DNA of 64,000 nt from contig NZ_FOLV01000001.1 of the NCBI RefSeq assembly GCF_900112415.1, positions 1 through 64,000 on the forward strand, in the 5' to 3' direction. Every line of letters starts with the position of its first letter. Within the stretch, counting starts at the first letter, position 1. A program made the translations under genes and the position numbers. Below the pieces are notes generated by a model. The model did no database searches, had not been told where the DNA came from, and saw only the letters and a program-made list of their open reading frames with translations. Positions 26,606 through 35,871 of this stretch are shown one piece after another. The DNA is from Bacillus sp. 491mf. GTDB lineage: Bacteria; Bacillota; Bacilli; Bacillales; Bacillaceae_G.

Positions 26606-26634
26606 AAACAGGCTTATGCGAGCCTGTTTTTTGT
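26604..26634. terminator. Shared terminator between lipoprotein gene and yqkD
   Basis: AAAACAGGCT/AGCCTGTTTT (26605-26614 with 26621-26630) has A- and T-runs on both sides and can act in both directions. Confidence 0.85.
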
Positions 26635-27537
26635 TTCGTTTACGTATGTTGTTAAAAAGTGATCAACAGCATATTCATATTCTTCTCTATTTTCTGCATA
26701 AGAACAAGCATGAGCACCTTTTTCAGCAATAAAGAGTTCTTTTGCACCTTCCTTTGCCTCATACAATGATTGTGTCATATTGCATAAAATGTAATCGTCA
26801 TCTTTACTGTGGATGAACAATACAGGATTTTTTATTTTTTTCACACAATCAATTGGAGAAACCTCCCGAATTGTATAACCATCACGTACTTTCAAAAACG
26901 TATTAGCGAGTGGTAAAAGAGGCCATTTTGGTAAATGAAACTCAACCTTTAAACGATAATGAAGCTGTTCGTAAAAATCAGAGAACGGACAATCAGCGAT
27001 GTAAAAATCAGCTCCGTCCTCGACCATACCTGCATATTGTAATAACGTTGCTGCTCCCATTGATTCACCATGGATACCAAGCGTAATATTTGAACCGAAT
27101 CGTTGTTTGAGCCAATCTACCACCGTCTTTAAATCGTGTTTTTCGTAGTAGCCATAACTTGTTGTTTTGCCTCCTGTTTGGCCGTGGCGGCGATGATCAT
27201 AAATAAATACGTTGAATCCTCTGTTTAAAAATAAATTTGCATATTTTATAGAATTTATTTTGTTGACGGTGACGCCGTGACAAAAAATCATGAACTTATT
27301 TGAATGGTTAACAGGAATAAAGTAACCATGAATGTTATAACCAAATTGAGAAGAGAGGCATACTTCTTCTTTCTGCATGGCTTCATAATCCTCCAAGCGA
27401 AAATGCTGTTTTGTTTCACGTTCTAAAATCTCTTCTTCTGTTTTTTTCTTTAAATACATAACTTTATTCGTAAAGAAAATGCCAATTCCAATAAGAGTAC
27501 CAATTATCGTTAATAATGCTTTCGAAAACGCTTTCAT
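26614..27537 (-). CDS. yqkD: Alpha/beta hydrolase, YqkD-like
   Basis: A 307-residue alpha/beta hydrolase with an N-terminal membrane anchor (residues 6-25). The oxyanion segment is HGVT near 89, the nucleophile is in GIHGESMGAAT near 158, the Asp near 246 (HSKDDDYI), and the His near 277 (EKGAHACS). Position upstream of yqkE/yqkF agrees with B. subtilis yqkD. Substrate is unknown. ATG with a GAGAGAG ribosome site. Confidence 0.82.
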   Translation of the reverse strand: MKAFSKALLTIIGTLIGIGIFFTNKVMYLKKKTEEEILERETKQHFRLEDYEAMQKEEVCLSSQFGYNIHGYFIPVNHSNKFMIFCHGVTVNKINSIKYANLFLNRGFNVFIYDHRRHGQTGGKTTSYGYYEKHDLKTVVDWLKQRFGSNITLGIHGESMGAATLLQYAGMVEDGADFYIADCPFSDFYEQLHYRLKVEFHLPKWPLLPLANTFLKVRDGYTIREVSPIDCVKKIKNPVLFIHSKDDDYILCNMTQSLYEAKEGAKELFIAEKGAHACSYAENREEYEYAVDHFLTTYVNETKNRLA

Positions 27538-27885
27538 ACTCTCTCTCCTCCAAGTTACAGTACATATAATAATTACATTGTATCATAACCAAATAAAAAG
27601 GTGAGAACGGCAAGCGGAAAGGAGTGAGAAAAATAGAAAATTGACTACAATAGGGATATAATATTACATGAAATTTAGTTTAGAAATTTTTTTTGTAAGA
27701 TTTATAAAGGGATTGAATAAGAAAAATATCTTTGTTTTATAAATAGGAAGTTTTTTTATAAGAAGAAATTACTGGAAATAAATAAACGCAATCATTACGT
27801 AAAGGTACATATTTGATAATTTCACAGACCAGTATAAATCATATATAGTTATTTTAATGAGTAAAATAAGAAAAGGAGCGATGAG
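27538..27885. other. Divergent intergenic region, yqkD and antiporter
   Basis: About 350 bases of AT-rich DNA with no gene on either strand. TTGACT (27641) and TATAAT (27657) are present but only ten bases apart, so a promoter for the antiporter cannot be assigned from them. The antiporter gene has an AAAAGGAG ribosome site. No repeat or hairpin of note. Confidence 0.5.
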
Positions 27886-29052
27886 ATGATATTTTTCTTT
27901 CAATTAGCAGTAATTTTGTTAAGTACAAAACTTGCTGGTGACTTAAGTGTTAGACTAGGACAACCATCTGTACTTGGAAAACTTATTGTAGGTATTATAA
28001 TTGGTCCTGCAGTGCTGGGGTTAATTGATAATACGGATTTACTAAGGCAATTAAGTGAGGTTGGGGTTATTCTTCTCATGTTTATGGCCGGTTTAGAAAC
28101 GGACTTAAAAGAACTGAATGAAAACCGTAACTCTTCTTTTGCAGTAGCAGTTGGGGGAATTATTTTCCCGTTTGTAGGTGGCTATGTTGCCGGTCTTATT
28201 ATGGGAATGGAGCAAGCGAATGCGGTATTTTTAGGCTTACTTCTTTGTGCAACTAGCGTTAGTATCTCAGTACAAACGCTTCGAGATTTAGGGAAAATGA
28301 AAACACGTGAAAGTACAACAATGCTTGGCGCAGCGGTGTTTGATGATATTCTTGTTGTTATTTTACTTGCATTTGCAATGAGCTTCTTAGGTGCAGATGA
28401 TGTAAATTTAACTATGGTTATTTTGAAAAAAGTTGTCTTCTTTGCAGCTATTATCCTAATTGGATGGAAGGGCGTTCCGATGATTATGCGCTGGCTTTCT
28501 CCGCTTCGTGTGTCGGAATCTATTATTAGTACAGCTCTTATTATTTGTTTTTCTTTTGCATATTTCGGAGAATTATTAGGAATAGCTGGCATTATCGGAG
28601 CGTTTGCGGCAGGGATTGCAATTTCTCAAACAGATTATAAACATGAAGTTGAGAAGAAAGTTGAACCAATTGCATACGCAATGTTTGTTCCTATTTTCTT
28701 TGTAAGTATTGGGATGAATATTACATTTGCAGGAATTGGGGATAAAGTTGGGTTTATTGTCATTTTAACGGTGATTGCTGTATTAACGAAATTAATTGGC
28801 TGTGGTCTTGGAGCGCGTATGACAGGATTTGATTTACAGTCTTCTACAATCATTGGTTCTGGAATGGTTTCCCGCGGTGAAGTAGCGCTCATTATTGCTG
28901 GGCAAGGTCTTGCGTCAGGGTTATTAGCACAAGATTATTTTACAGCAATCGTTATTGTTGTTATTTTAACAACGATGATTACACCGCCGATGTTGAAGAA
29001 AACATTTGCGATAAAAGATAAACAATTGAAAGAGGGAAGAAGTGCTGTGTAA
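27886..29052 (+). CDS. CPA2-family monovalent cation:proton antiporter (NapA/GerN type)
   Basis: A 388-residue membrane protein with about 12 to 13 helices, resembling NapA-type Na+/H+ antiporters. GQPSVLGKLIVGIIIGPAVLG near residue 26 is conserved, and the ion-binding Asp pair lies in GAAVFDDILVV near 151. No cytoplasmic RCK domain follows. B. cereus-group GerN and GerT, which work in spore germination, belong to this group, so a germination or sodium-tolerance role is possible but not shown. Confidence 0.82.
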   Translation: MIFFFQLAVILLSTKLAGDLSVRLGQPSVLGKLIVGIIIGPAVLGLIDNTDLLRQLSEVGVILLMFMAGLETDLKELNENRNSSFAVAVGGIIFPFVGGYVAGLIMGMEQANAVFLGLLLCATSVSISVQTLRDLGKMKTRESTTMLGAAVFDDILVVILLAFAMSFLGADDVNLTMVILKKVVFFAAIILIGWKGVPMIMRWLSPLRVSESIISTALIICFSFAYFGELLGIAGIIGAFAAGIAISQTDYKHEVEKKVEPIAYAMFVPIFFVSIGMNITFAGIGDKVGFIVILTVIAVLTKLIGCGLGARMTGFDLQSSTIIGSGMVSRGEVALIIAGQGLASGLLAQDYFTAIVIVVILTTMITPPMLKKTFAIKDKQLKEGRSAV

Positions 29053-29100
29053 GCACTTCTTTTTTTATGTAACAATTTTCAGAAATATAAAATAATATTC

Positions 29101-29165
29101 TTGACGTACCATTTAATTTGTTTTACGGTGTAAATGTAAAGCATTTCCATGTTGAGGGGTGAAGA
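29101..29165 (+). promoter_or_regulatory. Possible promoter and operator of the lacI-like gene
   Basis: TTGACG (29101) could be a -35, but the -10 is poor. A short inverted repeat AAATG/CATTT (29132-29136 with 29142-29146) lies just downstream, in the position of an autorepressor site. Weak evidence. Confidence 0.3.
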
Positions 29166-29166
29166 A

Positions 29167-30111
29167 GTGGCAACGATTCGCGATGTTGCAAAGTTGGCGG
29201 GAGTTTCAGTCGCAACAGTTTCACGAGTGTTAAATGAAAAAGGATATGTACATGAAGATACAGTCAAACAAGTGAAGAAAGCAATTGAGGAGTTGCAGTA
29301 TAAACCAAATGCGGTGGCTAAAGCTTTATTTAAAAAGTCTTCCACCATGATTGCTTTACTTGTATCTAACATACAAGATCCAGCATCTTTATCCTTGCTT
29401 ACGGTTATTGAAGAAGAAGCTTACAAAGAAGGATATCAAATCGTTATATGTAATATGGAGCACAAGCATGGTTATATGGATATATTGGAGCAAAATAATA
29501 TTGCTGGTATCCTTATGACGCGTGATGTATATGAAGGATTACAAAAAGAAAGAGTATCAGTTCCGTTTGTAATTATCGATTCAAGCGAGGAAATGATTTC
29601 ACAGTACTATAATGGAGCAATACAAGCTGTTTCGTTATTAAAAGAGAAAGGATGCCACTTTCTTGCTTATATTCATGAAGGACCGAGTCATGAAGCAATG
29701 GAGGAACATTTCGCTGGTTTTTTAGATGCGGTTTGGGAGAAAAACATATCTTACCGAGTGATCGAAATGTATAGAAGAGAGGAAAATTCAGAACAAATTG
29801 CTGCGGAAGTATTGCGAAAACATCCATATATAGATGGCATCGTCACTTGTAGTGATACCGCCGGAATTGATTTTATCCGTGCTGCGCAAACATTACATAT
29901 CTCTATTCCAGAATATTTGCAAGTTATTGGTTTAAATGGAACTATGCAAGGAGAGTGGTCTACACCGTCATTAACGACGATTGCTCGGCCAATCACAAGT
30001 ATAGGGGCAGTAGCTATCCAGAAATTAATTGCAAAAATAAAAAAGGTAGAAGATAACCATGAGATAGTAAATTTAGATTTCGAACTAATTGAGAGAGGAT
30101 CAACAAGATGA
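29167..30111 (+). CDS. LacI family transcriptional regulator
   Basis: A 314-residue repressor (from GTG 29167). The N-terminal HTH is TIRDVAKLAGVSVATVSRVLN, residues 3-23, followed by the hinge helix near 50 (VAKALFKK, an unusual version of the LacI hinge), and a periplasmic-binding-protein-like effector domain. GTG 29167 is preferred, since GAGGGGT lies six bases upstream; ATG 29149 adds six residues. No sugar or nucleoside operon is adjacent, so its target is not visible here. Confidence 0.88.
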   Translation: MATIRDVAKLAGVSVATVSRVLNEKGYVHEDTVKQVKKAIEELQYKPNAVAKALFKKSSTMIALLVSNIQDPASLSLLTVIEEEAYKEGYQIVICNMEHKHGYMDILEQNNIAGILMTRDVYEGLQKERVSVPFVIIDSSEEMISQYYNGAIQAVSLLKEKGCHFLAYIHEGPSHEAMEEHFAGFLDAVWEKNISYRVIEMYRREENSEQIAAEVLRKHPYIDGIVTCSDTAGIDFIRAAQTLHISIPEYLQVIGLNGTMQGEWSTPSLTTIARPITSIGAVAIQKLIAKIKKVEDNHEIVNLDFELIERGSTR

Positions 30112-30141
30112 AAGGTGCGTGAGTACACGCACCTTTTTCTA
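30109..30141 (+). terminator. Terminator after the lacI-like gene
   Basis: AAAGGTGCGT/ACGCACCTTT (30111-30120 with 30127-30136) followed by TTC overlaps the stop codon. Confidence 0.85.
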
Positions 30142-30256
30142 TTTTTCTCTTTGTAGACAGCTAGAATCCGGTTTGATGGGAGTTTCATTTTGAACAAGAA
30201 GCATGCTTCTTGCAGTGCATAATCCGTTTCATGAAATATAGAAAAAATCGAAGTAT

Positions 30257-31258
30257 TCACGGGTGTAGCAAGAAGTGCTCTTGTTTAATTTCAAGTAACG
30301 TTTCTGTAAAACGTTCATGTTCTTCAAAATGTGGAGAGTGGGCTGAGTTAGGAAACCAAATCATTTTTTTAATCGGAGCTTTCAAAACATTGCAATATTG
30401 TTGGACAAGTGCATAAGGCGTTTGATAGTCATAGCGCCCAGAGCAAAAATAGACAGGAAACGATACGCTTGGAATTTGTGAAAAGAAATCAATAGTTAAC
30501 ATTTCCTTCCATAATTCGCCGGATTTTATACTTCCGCTAAAAAATTTTATCCAATCTATTAATGTGTATTCAGATGAGAAAAATCCTTTTCGAATGAACG
30601 AAAAAAATGTCCCATTTTGAGTAGCACCACCAAAGATACCAAGCCATTTCCTTTGAATAAGCAGTCGTTTTGTATCTAGAAATGGTGGTTTTCCAAGCTT
30701 TTTTAAGGATGCGAGCGCCCGGTCATGTCTATGCTTTTTTGCGGATCGAATTAAATGTTCAAAAAGTAACGTCTCATTTTGCTTCATATGCACAATTTGA
30801 CCAACTCCAATATAGGCTTCGATAGATTGAGGAGATTGCTGTGCAGCAGATAATCCAATAATGCTACCCCAGGAGTGCCCAAGAAGAAATAACTTCTTTT
30901 TTTGAAACTTGTTTAGCAGATAATCGATTAGTTTATGTGTATCCAAAATAAATTGCTCAATTGTTAGGGGCTCTTTGAAATCTCGCCATGAAAAGGATTT
31001 TCCTGCTCCGCGTTGATCCCAGTTGACAACAATAAAATGTTTCTCAAGTTCTACTTGAAAATGGCGTGCAAACCCAATATGAGCCATTCCTGGTCCACCG
31101 TGCAAACATAATAAAAGAGGTTGATTGAGATCTTGCCCACGAATAAGCAACGATTGTTTACGATTGTTTATAAGAACAGTTTCAATTGTAGCAATGCTAT
31201 TTGGAATCAATTGTTTATTTTTATCGTAAAAAGAGGGGGTGCCGCTGCGATTGAACAT
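30257..31258 (-). CDS. Alpha/beta hydrolase, proline-iminopeptidase type
   Basis: A 333-residue alpha/beta hydrolase with the signature of prolyl iminopeptidases: HGGPGMAH near 54, WDQRGAGKS near 80, nucleophile Ser in GHSWGS near 129 and the final His in NSAHSPHFEEH near 313. These enzymes cut N-terminal proline from peptides, though many relatives hydrolyse other substrates. ATG 31258 has AAAGGAGG upstream; the longer in-frame start is unsupported. Confidence 0.85.
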   Translation of the reverse strand: MFNRSGTPSFYDKNKQLIPNSIATIETVLINNRKQSLLIRGQDLNQPLLLCLHGGPGMAHIGFARHFQVELEKHFIVVNWDQRGAGKSFSWRDFKEPLTIEQFILDTHKLIDYLLNKFQKKKLFLLGHSWGSIIGLSAAQQSPQSIEAYIGVGQIVHMKQNETLLFEHLIRSAKKHRHDRALASLKKLGKPPFLDTKRLLIQRKWLGIFGGATQNGTFFSFIRKGFFSSEYTLIDWIKFFSGSIKSGELWKEMLTIDFFSQIPSVSFPVYFCSGRYDYQTPYALVQQYCNVLKAPIKKMIWFPNSAHSPHFEEHERFTETLLEIKQEHFLLHP

Positions 31259-31433
31259 GAGAGAGACCTCCTTTCGAGTGCGATATAGTGAACGGTGTCG
31301 ATTTGTCATCATATACTAAATATATTAATAAGAAATCATTGTATCATAACATAATAACTTTATCCTGTATGAATGAGAAGTAAAATGCTTAAAGATAGGA
31401 GTTTCAAGTTATGTATAAGAGAGGTGGAATGAG

Positions 31434-31892
31434 GTGGATATTGGTGAGATTATTGATCGCTTAAATAATCATGAATCGATCGCAATGGTTGCGAAACGAC
31501 TAGAAATGAGTCCATATACACTATCAAAGAAATTACGATTGCTCGGATATGAATATGATAGTGGGCAGAAAAAAAGGATGTTTGTTGGGGAGGGAGAAGA
31601 ACCACGTCATTTACAATTAAAAGAAGCTGCGAGCATACAGCGAGAAAAAATAGATTATCAACGTCTTATTTATGAACAATTGCAAAGTATTTATAAGTTG
31701 CTGCAAAAACAGGAGTATGGAATGTGTATTACTTCTGTCCAAACAGGAGAGAAAAAAAGACGTACGTTCTCTTTGTCAAAACAAACTTTAGAACAGCTAG
31801 ACTGTTTTTCTATTAGAAATGGTGTACACAAGTCTAAAGTTGTTGAAGTTGCTCTGGAAGAATATTTAAAAAGATATCGTGAAAAAGAATAA
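31434..31892 (+). CDS. Putative DNA-binding protein, HTH plus ribbon-helix-helix
   Basis: A 152-residue protein with two likely DNA-binding parts. The N-terminus (about 1-45) has a helix-turn-helix of the SMVAKRLEMSPYTLSKKL type. The middle (about 60-100) is helical. The C-terminus (about 108-150), RRTFSLSKQTLEQLD...HKSKVVEVALEEYLKRY, looks like a ribbon-helix-helix with the strand, helix A and helix B. The combination is unusual; function unknown. GTG start with GAGGTGG six bases upstream. A palindromic terminator follows the stop. Confidence 0.65.
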   Translation: MDIGEIIDRLNNHESIAMVAKRLEMSPYTLSKKLRLLGYEYDSGQKKRMFVGEGEEPRHLQLKEAASIQREKIDYQRLIYEQLQSIYKLLQKQEYGMCITSVQTGEKKRRTFSLSKQTLEQLDCFSIRNGVHKSKVVEVALEEYLKRYREKE

Positions 31893-31914
31893 AAGCGGGA
31901 GCTCCCGCTTTTAT
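31889..31914. terminator. Terminator after the HTH-RHH gene
   Basis: AAAAGCGGGA/TCCCGCTTTT (31891-31900 with 31903-31912) forms a fully symmetric stem with T-runs in both directions. Confidence 0.85.
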
Positions 31915-31942
31915 CCAACTATATAAATCAATTTTATAATGA

Positions 31943-33532
31943 CTAATTTATTTTTTGAATACGACCTTCAATTTTTGCTTCAATTGGTGATTTTGCTTGT
32001 TTCACATAATCTACTAGTGCTTCTAAATCATTTGGTCCTGTTTCTGGATTTTTTCCGTTTCTAAATGAAACAAAACCATCCCCACCAGAAGCTAAAAAGG
32101 CATTTGCTACGACAGTATATGTTTGTGAATCAACAAGTGCTTCACCATTTGCTAAATGCACATCAGCGACTTTTTCACCAACTGCTTTACTATCATCCCA
32201 TTTATATGTAATACCAGAAATTTGGAGCATACGCGTTCTATCTTTTTGCCACTGCTGATTTAAAATGTCACGAATATCTTTTCCTGTCAATGTTGACTTT
32301 ATTAATTGATTTCCAAAAGGTTGAATGCCATATAATTCTCCCCACGTAATATCTCCAGCATCTAAATCGTTGCGAATACCACCAGGATTCATAATGGCAA
32401 TTTGGCCATTCATCGCACTGCGCTGTGCATCAGCTATTAAGTTACCAAGCGTAGATTCCCCAGCTGGTGATTGTGTTCTATCTAAAGCAACTGCAGATTT
32501 ACCGATAACTTCACTTACAAGAGGAGCGACTTTTGCTTGATACTGTTCCATTTTTTTCTTAATTTGCGGATCTGGTTGGATGCCGTCATGGGACGTTGAA
32601 ACAATCTCAGCCTTTTTCTCTACAATATCTTTTGTTTTCTTATCAATTTTTAAATCAACATCTGCGAAAGCCATGCCGTACGAATAAGCTTGTACAATAA
32701 GTTTTCCGTTTACAGTGCCGTTTACATATGCATGGTTATGACCGCCAAAAATGACATCTACTTCTGAGTCGGTATTTTGAGCTAAGCGAACAAGATCTCC
32801 ATCTGTAATCCCTTTATCATCCGTTGTACCAGGATTGTGTGCTAGTACAACAATTGCTTTTACGCCTAATCGTTTTAATTGTGCGGCAGACTTGTTAATT
32901 GCTTCTACTTCATCTGTGAACTGTACATTTTCAATCATTTTCGGTATAACAACGTTTGGTGTTTCAGTTGTAACAACACCAATAAAACCAACCGGAACTC
33001 CTTGTACCATTTTTACTGTAAATGGTGGTAAAAATAAGCGTCCTGTTGTTTTATTGTAAACATTGGCTGCAACGTAAGGAAACTGAGCACCTTTAAAGTT
33101 TCCAGTCTTTTCATGATAACCGCCATAAATAAGGCGACGCATTTCGTCTATCCCTTCATCAAATTCATGGTTACCAATGGTTCCAACATCAAAGCCAAGG
33201 TCATTGAAGATTTCCATTGTTGGTTCATCTTGTAATAAAGCTGAAACTGGTGGACTTGCACCAACTGCATCTCCAGCATGAACAAGTAGCGTATTTGGGT
33301 TTTGTTTTTCGCGATTACGTAAGTGTGCAGCTAAGTACTCGACACCACCTACATCCTTATTGTTTAATTTTTTCACAGTGTCCAATTGACCATGAAAGTC
33401 ATTAATACCTAGCATTTGAACATCAATATAACGATTTTCCTGTGCTGGTGTAGAAGTTGGTGGTGCTGCAAATACGCTTGAAAATGTAACGGTACTTAAA
33501 ACAGCGACGGCAGGTATAATTTTTTTCCACAT
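31943..33532 (-). CDS. Secreted 5'-nucleotidase/2',3'-cyclic phosphodiesterase
   Basis: A 529-residue exported phosphoesterase. Residues 1-23 (MWKKIIPAVAVLSTVTFSSVFA) are a signal peptide. The metallophosphoesterase domain has NDFHGQLD near 43, HAGDAVGAS near 87, GNHEFDEG near 120 and GGHNHAY near 244. The 5'-nucleotidase C-terminal domain (about 340-520) has NPGGIRNDLDAG near 379. Unlike the gene at 10961 it has no LPXTG signal, so it is released or loosely bound. ATG 33532 with GGGGAG upstream; the longer start is rejected. Confidence 0.9.
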   Translation of the reverse strand: MWKKIIPAVAVLSTVTFSSVFAAPPTSTPAQENRYIDVQMLGINDFHGQLDTVKKLNNKDVGGVEYLAAHLRNREKQNPNTLLVHAGDAVGASPPVSALLQDEPTMEIFNDLGFDVGTIGNHEFDEGIDEMRRLIYGGYHEKTGNFKGAQFPYVAANVYNKTTGRLFLPPFTVKMVQGVPVGFIGVVTTETPNVVIPKMIENVQFTDEVEAINKSAAQLKRLGVKAIVVLAHNPGTTDDKGITDGDLVRLAQNTDSEVDVIFGGHNHAYVNGTVNGKLIVQAYSYGMAFADVDLKIDKKTKDIVEKKAEIVSTSHDGIQPDPQIKKKMEQYQAKVAPLVSEVIGKSAVALDRTQSPAGESTLGNLIADAQRSAMNGQIAIMNPGGIRNDLDAGDITWGELYGIQPFGNQLIKSTLTGKDIRDILNQQWQKDRTRMLQISGITYKWDDSKAVGEKVADVHLANGEALVDSQTYTVVANAFLASGGDGFVSFRNGKNPETGPNDLEALVDYVKQAKSPIEAKIEGRIQKIN

Positions 33533-34067
33533 GTTTTTTGTTTCTCCCCTTTTATATAAATCTGACATCATACGACATAATTTTAATAGATTATGAGAAA
33601 ACAATCTATAAAAATTATGATGTTTTAAGAGAATTCACAAAAAAAACTTTTGTTTTTATATAGAAAATAAACAATTAATTGTAAGCGGTTAACTCTATAA
33701 ACCTATTCTGATATTCAATATATACATAAATACGAATTTTAAAATCGACATAAAAACCCTTTTTTAGAGGGGGACGAGAGCGGCTGGCCGCGCATAGAAG
33801 CAGTCAGGGGCTTTTCCACTCTTGCAACAAGTGGAGTAGGCCAGTAGCGAACGTGTAGTATTTTGCATAGTTACGATTTGTCTGTTAAAAAATCAAAGTG
33901 GGCGGTTATGTAGAATAAAAAATAATCTACAATTAAAAGAAGGATGTTTTTTTACTTGTATATAGAGAGGTAAGATTAGTACCACTTAATAGTGATACTG
34001 CTCTATTAGTTGCTGCTAATTTACACTTTCTACTATAATAAAGAAAAAGATAAAAGGTGATTACATT
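33533..34067. repeat. Intergenic region with a repeat A copy (33770-33830) and yqkE promoter
   Basis: The repeat A core, minus orientation, runs about 33770-33822 (GAGAGCGGCTGGCCGCGCATAG region). A hairpin with AGTACCACT/AGTGATACT (33978-34001) lies further right. TATAAT at 34034-34039 with TTGCTG 18 bases upstream is a possible promoter for yqkE. The minus-strand start of the nucleotidase is at the left. No gene is seen. Confidence 0.6.
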
Positions 34068-34328
34068 ATGGCAAAGAAAAAACAAAAGCGTACGCAGAAC
34101 CAAACAGCAATGAAAATGGAAAAGGAATCAATAACAATTGGGGATCAATTGAACGAAGCTTTAATGAAGCAGCTAAAAAGTAAACAGAAAGAGCTGAAAG
34201 AGCAAGAAGTACAGAAACAGGAAATGGAGTTAGAGAGAAAGCGTAAGGAACAGCGTGAACGTGAAAAAAATAAATCATTTGAAGAATTATTAAGTGAAAG
34301 TGCTTTATCATGGAAAGACTTTAAGTAA
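34068..34328 (+). CDS. yqkE: YqkE family (DUF3886) protein
   Basis: An 86-residue, very charged and probably coiled-coil protein (long Lys/Glu/Arg helix, about residues 20-70) ending in SFEELLSESALSWKDFK. This matches the YqkE family, function unknown. It stands next to yqkD, as in B. subtilis, though separated by the 26.6-34.1 kb interval. AAAAGGTGATT ribosome site. Confidence 0.78.
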   Translation: MAKKKQKRTQNQTAMKMEKESITIGDQLNEALMKQLKSKQKELKEQEVQKQEMELERKRKEQREREKNKSFEELLSESALSWKDFK

Positions 34329-34352
34329 GAAAAGAATATAAGGGGGATGGGC

Positions 34353-34868
34353 ATGAGAAAGGTGGAAGTAATGCCCTATGAAAATCACTGGGCAGAAAAA
34401 TTTCAGAAAGAAGCGAAACGTTTAAAGGAAGCAATGCCAGAACATGTGAAAGTTCACCATATTGGTAGTACATCCGTTCCAGGATTAGCCGCAAAACCCA
34501 TTATTGATATGATTATGGAAGTTACGAATATTGACAAAGTGGATAGTTGGAATGATGTACTCCAAAAACTAGGTTATACACCAAAAGGTGAAAATGGTAT
34601 TTCGGGACGGCGTTTCTACATACACGGTACGGAAGAAAAGCGAAGCTATCATTTACATGTGTATGAAACAGGAAATCAAGAAATTATCCGTCATCTCTCT
34701 TTTCGCGATTACATGATGGAGCATTGTGAAGAAGCTGAGGCGTATGCAACGCTAAAGCAAGAGCTCGCGAAACAATTTACATATGACATTGAGCAGTATA
34801 TTGAAGGAAAAGATGCATTTGTTCGTGAGAGGGAACAAAGAGCGCTAGAGTGGATGAATAAAAAATAA
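34353..34868 (+). CDS. GrpB/UPF0157 nucleotidyltransferase-fold protein
   Basis: A 171-residue protein of the GrpB family, which has the nucleotidyltransferase fold. The conserved HHIGSTSVPGLAAKPIIDMI near residue 37 holds the Gly-Ser and the metal-binding Asp pair, and YHLHVY near 92 follows. No substrate is known. ATG 34353 has GGGGG six bases upstream; ATG 34347 is too close to that site. Confidence 0.85.
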   Translation: MRKVEVMPYENHWAEKFQKEAKRLKEAMPEHVKVHHIGSTSVPGLAAKPIIDMIMEVTNIDKVDSWNDVLQKLGYTPKGENGISGRRFYIHGTEEKRSYHLHVYETGNQEIIRHLSFRDYMMEHCEEAEAYATLKQELAKQFTYDIEQYIEGKDAFVREREQRALEWMNKK

Positions 34869-34897
34869 CGTGCCATGTGTGTGGCACGTTGTTTTTA
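34862..34897. terminator. Terminator between the GrpB and quinone reductase genes
   Basis: AACGTGCCA/TGGCACGTT (34867-34875 with 34882-34890) followed by GTTTTTA; symmetric enough for both convergent genes. Confidence 0.82.
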
Positions 34898-34905
34898 TTA
34901 TTGCT

Positions 34906-35871
34906 TTATGGAATTAATAAAATCTTTCCTGTGCTTTTTCGACTTTCTAAATAATGGTGTGCTTTTGCACCTTCGCTTAATGAAAATGTAGTTGGTTTAG
35001 ATAACTCGATTTTTCCTTGTTGAATCCATATGAACAGCTCGTTAGAACGAAGAACGCGTTCGTTACGAGACGTGAGTACATTCCATAAATCTCCGCCGGT
35101 TAGCGTCTTAGATGTATCCATAAGCATGCGCGGGTCTACAGGTGCTGGATCGCCTCCTGCCATTCCGTAAAAAACAACGGTTCCTCCAATGCGTGTCGCT
35201 TCAAAGCTGTCCATCAACGTAGAACCAACCGATTCATATACGACATCGACACCTTTTCCGTTTGTCACATGCATGACTTTCTGTTTCCAATCATCCTCAT
35301 ATAAAAAGGCCCAGTCTGCACCAACAGCTTCGGCAGCTTTTGCTTTTTGAATAGAAGAAGTAAGTGCGATCACTTTACCGCCTAGTAATTTTATAATTTG
35401 TACAAGAAGCTGGCCGACACCACCGGCAGCGGCGTGTACGAGTACAATATCTCCTTCTTTTACCGCATAGCTATCTCGGGTTAAATAGTGAGCTGTTAAA
35501 CCTTGAAGTAAAATAGAAGCAGCAGTTTCATGTGAAATATGTTCAGGAAGTGGAATTGCTTTCTCTATTGGAACCGCTACAAGCTCTGCATTTGCATAAG
35601 GAACATCTGCAAATGCAATAGAGTCTCCTTGCTTGATGGTTGTAACATCAGTTCCGACCATTTCTACAATTCCAGCGCCTTCATAACCTAAAATGTATGG
35701 CGGTTTACCGGCAAGATGATAATTACCTTTTCTTCTATAAACATCGGCAAAATTTAAGCCAATTGCTTTCATTTTTACAAGAATTTCATTAGGTCCGATA
35801 GCAGGATTAGGGATTTCTTTATATTGTAATACTTCTGGTTCTCCAAATGTGTTAAATACAAGAGCTTTCAT
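34906..35871 (-). CDS. Zinc-independent NADPH:quinone oxidoreductase
   Basis: A 321-residue medium-chain dehydrogenase/reductase of the quinone-reductase branch. GYEGAGIV near 63 and the nucleotide-binding AAAGGVGQLLVQ near 147 are present, and the Cys residues that bind zinc in alcohol dehydrogenases are absent. It should reduce quinones or other enones with NADPH. The ribosome site is AGG seven bases before the ATG. Confidence 0.88.
   Translation of the reverse strand: MKALVFNTFGEPEVLQYKEIPNPAIGPNEILVKMKAIGLNFADVYRRKGNYHLAGKPPYILGYEGAGIVEMVGTDVTTIKQGDSIAFADVPYANAELVAVPIEKAIPLPEHISHETAASILLQGLTAHYLTRDSYAVKEGDIVLVHAAAGGVGQLLVQIIKLLGGKVIALTSSIQKAKAAEAVGADWAFLYEDDWKQKVMHVTNGKGVDVVYESVGSTLMDSFEATRIGGTVVFYGMAGGDPAPVDPRMLMDTSKTLTGGDLWNVLTSRNERVLRSNELFIWIQQGKIELSKPTTFSLSEGAKAHHYLESRKSTGKILLIP

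Noticed and set aside
33533-33720. PHO box upstream of the second nucleotidase gene
   Set aside because: TTCACA-like words occur but without an 11-base period on the coding strand.
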